NCBI GenBank assembly: GCA_900547405.1
Contig: URGL01000076.1
Span: 1-9,741, forward strand
DNA: 9,741 bases
Reading direction: 5' to 3'
From: an uncultured Eubacteriales bacterium
GTDB lineage: Bacteria; Bacillota; Clostridia; Oscillospirales; Oscillospiraceae
Made by a program: the position numbers and the translations under genes
Notes under the pieces: generated by a model
Seen by the model: only the letters and a program-made list of their open reading frames with translations
The model's database searches: none
What the model was told of the DNA's origin: nothing
Part shown: piece after piece, positions 6,312 to 9,741 of the stretch
Numbering within the stretch: position 1 is the first letter of the stretch
Layout of the letters: every line of letters starts with the position of its first letter

Positions 6312-6360
6312 CCCTCTCCTAAGAGAGGGTGGCAGGGCGAAAGGCCCTGACAGGTGTGGG
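6312..6360 (+). repeat. Family B two-hairpin repeat unit
   Basis: Hairpin 1 is CCCTCTCCTAAGAGAGGG. Hairpin 2 is CAGGGC / GCCCTG around a 5-nt loop, and the tail is ACAGGTGTGG. It lies upstream of the nfnA promoter, in the serS-nfnA gap. Confidence 0.8.
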
Positions 6361-6386
6361 ACGGAAGCCTTCCCCGCCGGAGGTCG

Positions 6387-6438
6387 CCTTCCCCCACGGG
6401 GAAGGTGGACCGGGCAAAAGCCCGGGACGGATGAGGGG
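6387..6438 (+). repeat. Family A two-hairpin repeat unit
   Basis: Hairpin 1 is CCTTCCCCCACGGGGAAGG (6387-6405). TGG, hairpin 2 CCGGGC / GCCCGG and the tail ACGGATGAGGGG follow. The CCGCCGGAGG boundary motif lies just before it at 6375-6384. Confidence 0.85.
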
Positions 6439-6454
6439 AAAACAATCGAAAAGT

Positions 6455-6504
6455 TAAAAACAGGCTGCGCTGAGCGGAAGCGTTTTCCATTTAATGTGGC
6501 CTGT
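6455..6504 (-). terminator. Possible terminator of serS
   Basis: On the minus strand ACAGGC (6504-6499) and GCCTGT (6465-6460) can pair, with an inner CGCT / AGCG stem, and the outer stem is followed by TTTTAAC. The loop is long (about 33 bases) and the outer stem short, so this is tentative. Confidence 0.3.
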
Positions 6505-6522
6505 ATTGTTATTGGGGTGCGG

Positions 6523-6571
6523 CCCCTCATCCGTCACGCCTTACGGCGTGCCACCTTCCCCCAGGGGAAGG
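6523..6571 (-). repeat. Family A repeat unit directly after the serS stop
   Basis: Read with serS, it begins 7 bases after the stop: hairpin 1 CCTTCCCC / GGGGAAGG, TGG, CACGCCGTAAGGCGTG, ACGGATGAGGGG. It has no U-tract. Its position resembles REP elements that can protect mRNA 3' ends, but that is inference. Confidence 0.85.
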
Positions 6572-6578
6572 TACAGGG

Positions 6579-7907
6579 TTACTTCTTCTCGATGACTTCC
6601 ATGCCGCCCATGTATTTGCGCAGGACCTCGGGGATGACCACGGAGCCGTCGGCTCTCTGGTTCTGCTCCACGATGGCGGGGAAGATCCGGGAGGTAGCCA
6701 GGCCGGAGCCGTTCAGGGTGTGGACGTACTCGATCTTGCCGTCGGCCCGGCGGACACGGATATTGCCCCGGCGGGCCTGGTAATCCCGGGCGTTGGAGAC
6801 GGAGGAGACCTCCTTGTAGCCATTCATGGAGGGAATCAGGATCTCAATGTCGTAGGTCCGGGCCATGGAGGCGGAGCAGTCACCGGCGGCCAGCTTCACG
6901 GTGCGGAAGTGGAGGCCCAGACCGGCCACCAGATTCTCGGCCTTGTGGACCAGCTCCTCAAAGGCCTCGTCGGAGCCCTCCGGGGTGGTGTACTGGAACA
7001 TCTCTACCTTGTTGAACTGATGGCCCCGGACCATGCCCCGCTCGTCGGCCCGGTGAGAACCGGCCTCCCGGCGGAAGCAGGGGGTATAGGCAAAGAACTT
7101 CTTGGGCAGATCCGCCTCGGTGAGGATCTCGTCCCGGTAGACGGAGGCCAGGGCCGCCTCGGCGGTGGGCAGCATATAGTGGACCCGGTCGTCGGTTGGG
7201 TTGGCAATCTTATAGACCTCGTCGGCAAACTTGGGGAACTGACCGGCAGTGAGGCCGCACTGGTACTCCAGCATGTGAGGCGGCAGGATCATCTCGTAGC
7301 CGTCGGCAATGTGGGTATCGATGAAGTAGTTGAGCAGGGCCCACTCCAGCCGGGCACCCCGGTCGGTGTAGATCCAGTTGCCGGCTCCTGCCAGCTTGAC
7401 ACCCCGCTCATAGTCGATGAGGCCCAAACCAGCGCACAGGTCCACATGGTGCTTGGGCTCAAAGTCGAAGGAGTGCTTCTCGCCAATGTAGCGCAGGGGC
7501 TGGTTGTTCTCCTTGCCTCCGGGGAGCAGATCCGGGTCCGGCATATTGGGCAGGGCCAGCATATTGGTCATGAGCTCATCGTTCAGGGTTTTCAGCTTGG
7601 CCTTGTCCTCGGCGATCTCCTCATCGATCTTCACGGAGGCGGCCATGTTGGCGTTGATCTGGGCCTCCAGAGCGGAGGTATCCTCACCTCTCTTCTCGGC
7701 ACCCTTCTTCTGGCCGAAGAGCTTGCCGTTTTCCTTGGCCAGCTTGTTCTTCTCGGCGGTCTTGGTCTCGGTGTGGGTCTTCAGACCACGGACCTGCACG
7801 TCCAGCTCCAGGATCCGGTCGATGATGGCATCGCAGTCTACTTCCTTGGCCTTCATGCCGGCCTTGATGGCATCGGGGTTTTCTTTGATTCTCTTGATAT
7901 CGATCAT
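6579..7907 (-). CDS. serS: Seryl-tRNA synthetase
   Basis: This cytoplasmic enzyme activates serine with ATP and charges tRNA-Ser, and also tRNA-Sec where that exists. The 442-residue length is slightly above the usual bacterial 420-430. Residues about 27-118 form the charged N-terminal coiled coil that grips the tRNA long arm. The class II catalytic core follows, with the serine-binding TAEAAL region (248-253), motif 2 around FRREAG (278-283) continuing to GHQFNKVE (295-302), and motif 3 with NGSGLATSR (399-407). The ending PEVLRKYMGG (426-435) is typical. ATG at 7907 is preceded by GAGAGGAA at a normal distance. It stands alone, between repeat-rich gaps, and I see no T-box leader upstream, although serS genes in Firmicutes often have one. 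Confidence 0.97.
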   Translation of the reverse strand: MIDIKRIKENPDAIKAGMKAKEVDCDAIIDRILELDVQVRGLKTHTETKTAEKNKLAKENGKLFGQKKGAEKRGEDTSALEAQINANMAASVKIDEEIAEDKAKLKTLNDELMTNMLALPNMPDPDLLPGGKENNQPLRYIGEKHSFDFEPKHHVDLCAGLGLIDYERGVKLAGAGNWIYTDRGARLEWALLNYFIDTHIADGYEMILPPHMLEYQCGLTAGQFPKFADEVYKIANPTDDRVHYMLPTAEAALASVYRDEILTEADLPKKFFAYTPCFRREAGSHRADERGMVRGHQFNKVEMFQYTTPEGSDEAFEELVHKAENLVAGLGLHFRTVKLAAGDCSASMARTYDIEILIPSMNGYKEVSSVSNARDYQARRGNIRVRRADGKIEYVHTLNGSGLATSRIFPAIVEQNQRADGSVVIPEVLRKYMGGMEVIEKK

Positions 7908-7917
7908 TTTGTTATCG

Positions 7918-7925
7918 TTCCTCTC
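7918..7925 (-). promoter_or_regulatory. Ribosome binding site of serS
   Basis: On the minus strand GAGAGGAA lies ten bases before ATG at 7907. It supports that start over later in-frame ATG codons. Confidence 0.7.
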
Positions 7926-7986
7926 ATTTCGTTTTTATTTTACCGGGTGCCCTCCCCATTGAAGCGCCAAAGGAGCGCAGCCCCAT

Positions 7987-8306
7987 GCCCTCTCCTGCTT
8001 GGAGAGGGTGGACCGGCGAAGCCGGGACGGGTGTGGAGGGGACCCCTATGGACGAAGGACGGGGTACGATGAACGGTACCCGCTATCCATGCGCGTAGGG
8101 GCCGATGCCCTTCATCGGCCCGAAGGTTCGAGAACTGAGCGGTAGGTTCATACCGACCAGTCCCGCCCATCAGGTCTCGGGGCGATGTGGGCATCGCCCC
8201 CTACGCGAATGGCGGGATTTTTCGCTCAACCGGACCCGACCTAATGCTTTAGGGGTCCCCTCCACACCCGCCGCTGAGGCGGCACCCTCTCCAAGCAGGA
8301 GAGGGC
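7987..8306. mobile_element. Composite palindromic element with terminal inverted repeats (copy 1)
   Basis: The outermost layer is an identical 24-bp inverted pair (7987-8010 and 8283-8306), each containing the hairpin CCCTCTCCTGCTTGGAGAGGG or its inverse. Inside these and two short family B second hairpins is a perfect 18-bp inverted pair, GTGTGGAGGGGACCCCTA (8031-8048) with its complement at 8250-8267, bounding a 237-bp body. No ORF encodes a transposase, so if mobile it must be mobilised in trans like a MITE. A second copy occupies 9351-9740. No clear target-site duplication is seen. It fills most of the 454-bp parB-serS gap. Confidence 0.75.
8093..8206 (+). repeat. 114-bp core of composite element, orientation 1
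   Basis: Bounded by GCGTAGGGG (8093-8101) and CCCCTACGC (8198-8206). Each end forms its own hairpin: GGCCGATG / CATCGGCC at the left and GGGGCGATG / CATCGCCCC at the right. The segment matches 9459-9572 at about 104 of 114 positions, but only in reverse complement. Confidence 0.85.
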
Positions 8307-8361
8307 GGGGGGGTGCTCGCTCTTTTTATTTGCGAAATCTTTTTTCCCCGTTAAAACAGTA

Positions 8362-9222
8362 TCACTTCTGGATCTTCATCAGGGCATCCAGCAGGACCTG
8401 CAGATCGTCCTGGCCGTAGAATTCCAGCTCGAAGTGGCCCTTCCGTTTGCCGTTGACGATCTTCACGCCCCGGCCCAGGTGCTTCGACAGGTTCTTCTCG
8501 CACTCGGCCACGTAGTTGACCTCCAGCACGATGGGGGGCTGCTTTTCCGGCTCCCGGGTCATGTTTTTGCAGAGCATTTCCGCCTGACGGACGGAAAGCC
8601 CCAGGGCGGAGATCTTCTGGGCGGCTTCCAGCTGCTTCTTTTCGGATTTCAGCTGGAGAATGGCTCTGGCGTGGCCCGCGGTAAGCTCCCCGGAGCGGAC
8701 CTTATCCAGAACGCCTTCGCAGAGGCTCAGCAGCCGCAGGGCGTTGGCCACGGCGGGCCGGGACTTGCCCACCCGGGCGGCGGCCTCCTCCTGGGTCAGG
8801 CCGTATTCCCGGATCAGGGAATCGTAGCCGTTGGCCTCTTCCACCGGGTTCAGGTCGGACCGCTGCAGATTCTCGATGAGGGCCAGCTCCATGGCCTTCT
8901 TGTCGTCGGCCTCGATGATCACCGCGGGGATCTCTTCCAGCCCCGCCAGACGGGAGGCCCGCCAGCGGCGCTCACCGGCGATGATCTGATAGTAGCCGTT
9001 GGGCATTTCCCGGACGGTCAGGGGCTGAATGACCCCGTGGGTCCGGATGGACTCCGCCAGCTCCTCCAGCTCCTCCGGGTCAAAATCCCGCCGGGGCTGG
9101 TCCGGGTTGGGTTCAATTTTGTGCAGGGGCAGCTTCTTCAAGCCGTTTTCTTCCTGGGATCCTTCATCGAAGTCTCCCAACAGCGCCCCAAGGCCTTTTC
9201 CCAGGCCCTTTTGTGATGCCAT
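8362..9222 (-). CDS. parB: ParB/Spo0J chromosome-partitioning protein
   Basis: This 286-residue DNA-binding CTPase loads at parS sites near the origin, spreads along DNA and recruits condensin, working with ParA/Soj. The N-terminus has the ParA-interacting motif KGLGKGLGALLGD (5-17). The ParB/Srx nucleotide domain includes PNPDQPR (38-44), AGERRWRAS (82-90) and ENLQRSDLNPVEEA (117-130). A helix-turn-helix lies at about 142-163 (LTQEEAAARVGKSRPAVANA), and the C-terminal dimerisation part ends at 286. Length is typical. ATG at 9222 follows AAAGGA eight bases upstream. The usual parA partner is not immediately upstream: at least 519 bases of repeats separate parB from whatever lies beyond the window. 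I saw no parS palindrome (TGTTTCACGTGAAACA-like) in the window by eye. The gene fits an origin-proximal location. Confidence 0.96.
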   Translation of the reverse strand: MASQKGLGKGLGALLGDFDEGSQEENGLKKLPLHKIEPNPDQPRRDFDPEELEELAESIRTHGVIQPLTVREMPNGYYQIIAGERRWRASRLAGLEEIPAVIIEADDKKAMELALIENLQRSDLNPVEEANGYDSLIREYGLTQEEAAARVGKSRPAVANALRLLSLCEGVLDKVRSGELTAGHARAILQLKSEKKQLEAAQKISALGLSVRQAEMLCKNMTREPEKQPPIVLEVNYVAECEKNLSKHLGRGVKIVNGKRKGHFELEFYGQDDLQVLLDALMKIQK

Positions 9223-9300
9223 AGGATCATCCTTTCATTCTGATATAAACTTTTTTCTCTGGCGCGGCTGCGCCCCTTCGCCTTCCCTCGCCGGAGGATG

Positions 9301-9351
9301 CCTTCCCCTACGGGGAAGGTGGACCGGGCGCAGCCCGGGACGGATGAGGGG
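9301..9351 (+). repeat. Family A two-hairpin repeat unit
   Basis: Hairpin 1 is CCTTCCCCTACGGGGAAGG. TGG, hairpin 2 CCGGGC / GCCCGG and the tail ACGGATGAGGGG follow. It abuts composite element copy 2 directly, sharing the G at 9351. A degenerate boundary motif (CTCGCCGGAGG) precedes it at 9288-9298. Confidence 0.85.
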
Positions 9352-9458
9352 CCCTCTCCTGCTTGGAGAGGGTGGACCGGGCACAGCCCGGGACGGGTGT
9401 GGAGGGGACCCTTATAGACGAAGGACGGGCCCCGATGAACAGCAAACGTTTCCCCCTC

Positions 9459-9572
9459 GCGTAGGGGGCGATGCCCACATCGCCCCGAGAGCTGACGGGC
9501 AGAACCGTCTGGTATCAACCTACCGCTCTGTTCTCGAACCTTCGGGCCGATGAAGGGCATCGGCCCCTACGC
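9459..9572 (-). repeat. 114-bp core of composite element, orientation 2 (inverted relative to copy 1)
   Basis: Bounded by GCGTAGGGG (9459-9467) and CCCCTACGC (9564-9572). Its reverse complement matches 8093-8206 with about ten differences, all in the central part; the outer 43 and 31 bases are identical. The flanks (GACGAAGGACGGG on the left, GGCGGGATTTTTCGCTCAAC on the right) are in the same orientation in both copies. Confidence 0.85.
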
Positions 9573-9625
9573 GAAGGGCGGGATTTTTCGCTCAACCAGG
9601 CCCGACCGAATGTTTCAGAGGTCCG

Positions 9626-9694
9626 CCCCTCATCCGTCAGGGCCTTTGGCCCTGCCACCTTCCCCGGAGGGGAAGGCTGCCTACCGGCGGGGGA
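9626..9694 (-). repeat. Family A unit nested in composite element copy 2
   Basis: On the minus strand it has the degraded boundary motif TCCCCCGCCGGTAGGCAG, hairpin 1 CCTTCCCC / GGGGAAGG (9658-9676), hairpin 2 CAGGGCCAAAGGCCCTG and the tail ACGGATGAGGGG. It replaces the position where copy 1 has its right terminal repeat. Confidence 0.8.
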
Positions 9695-9741
9695 CGCTTT
9701 ATTCCAGTCCGCCCTGGACCCGTAGGTGTCCCCTCCACACC

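Larger units (their letters stand above)
9351..9740. mobile_element. Composite palindromic element (copy 2), interrupted by a family A unit
   Basis: The left side matches copy 1: GCCCTCTCCTGCTTGGAGAG (9351-9370), a CCGGGC / GCCCGG hairpin, then GTGTGGAGGGGACCCTTA (9397-9414). An inverse of this end, TAGGTGTCCCCTCCACAC, lies at 9723-9740 with two mismatches to the left end. The body diverges from copy 1 near 9621 and is followed by a family A unit (9626-9676) and about 45 further bases before that right end. No protein is encoded. The element may extend past the window. Confidence 0.65.

Noticed and set aside
7908..8030. T-box riboswitch upstream of serS
   Set aside because: I looked for the conserved T-box sequence and specifier stem; the space before serS holds only a short AT-rich stretch and repeat hairpins.
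7987..8036. Rho-independent terminators at the GC-rich hairpins
   Set aside because: The hairpins recur many times without a following U-tract on either strand, including in tandem and upstream of genes, so they are better treated as repeats.
6720..8072. Plus-strand open frame of 450 codons opposite serS
   Set aside because: Low-complexity Gly/Leu/Val/Asp composition with no motif; the minus strand encodes an intact seryl-tRNA synthetase.
1..9741. parS sites or tRNA/rRNA genes
   Set aside because: Reading both strands by eye I found no TGTTTCACGTGAAACA-like palindrome and no tRNA cloverleaf or rRNA stretch. A proper scan could still find a degenerate parS.

Overview
This 9.7 kb window looks like a chromosomal piece of a GC-rich member of the Clostridia, most likely Oscillospiraceae (clostridial cluster IV, near Flavonifractor, Oscillibacter or Lawsonibacter). 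The placement is inferred from gene content, strong AGGAGG-type ribosome binding sites, a consensus sigma-A promoter, an Nfn-type transhydrogenase pair and dense GC-rich palindromic repeats between genes. No taxonomic marker gene is present.

All six convincing genes lie on the minus strand. In transcription order (right to left) they are parB (9222-8362), serS (7907-6579), nfnA (6146-5292) with gltA/nfnB (5277-3895), a GT-C family glycosyltransferase (3209-1593), and a polytopic membrane protein of unknown function (1596-298). Two pairs are translationally linked. The gltA ribosome binding site overlaps the nfnA stop, and the membrane protein starts inside the glycosyltransferase stop (ATGA). 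NfnA and NfnB together form the electron-bifurcating ferredoxin/NADH/NADP+ transhydrogenase. ParB is the chromosome-partition CTPase, and parB and serS are often found near the replication origin in Firmicutes.

The intergenic regions are the unusual part. About 2.4 kb of the window is non-coding (1-297, 3210-3894, 6147-6578, 7908-8361, 9223-9741) and most of it is repeats. Three related families (A, B and C here) share one plan: a first hairpin, TGG or a variant, a second hairpin, then a tail resembling ACGGATGAGG. The second hairpin changes sequence from copy to copy but keeps its pairing. Two larger composite elements (7987-8306 and 9351-9740) have near-perfect terminal inverted repeats, and their 114-bp cores lie in opposite orientation relative to matching flanks.

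The 3621-3877 part of the gltA-glycosyltransferase gap is different. It is AT-richer and holds ten TCCACA/TGTGGA motifs, including two perfect DnaA boxes (TTATCCACA), arranged as hairpins with 8-nt loops. It is a candidate DnaA-box cluster or origin component. Because all surrounding genes point the same way and dnaA is not in the window, this is not proof of oriC.
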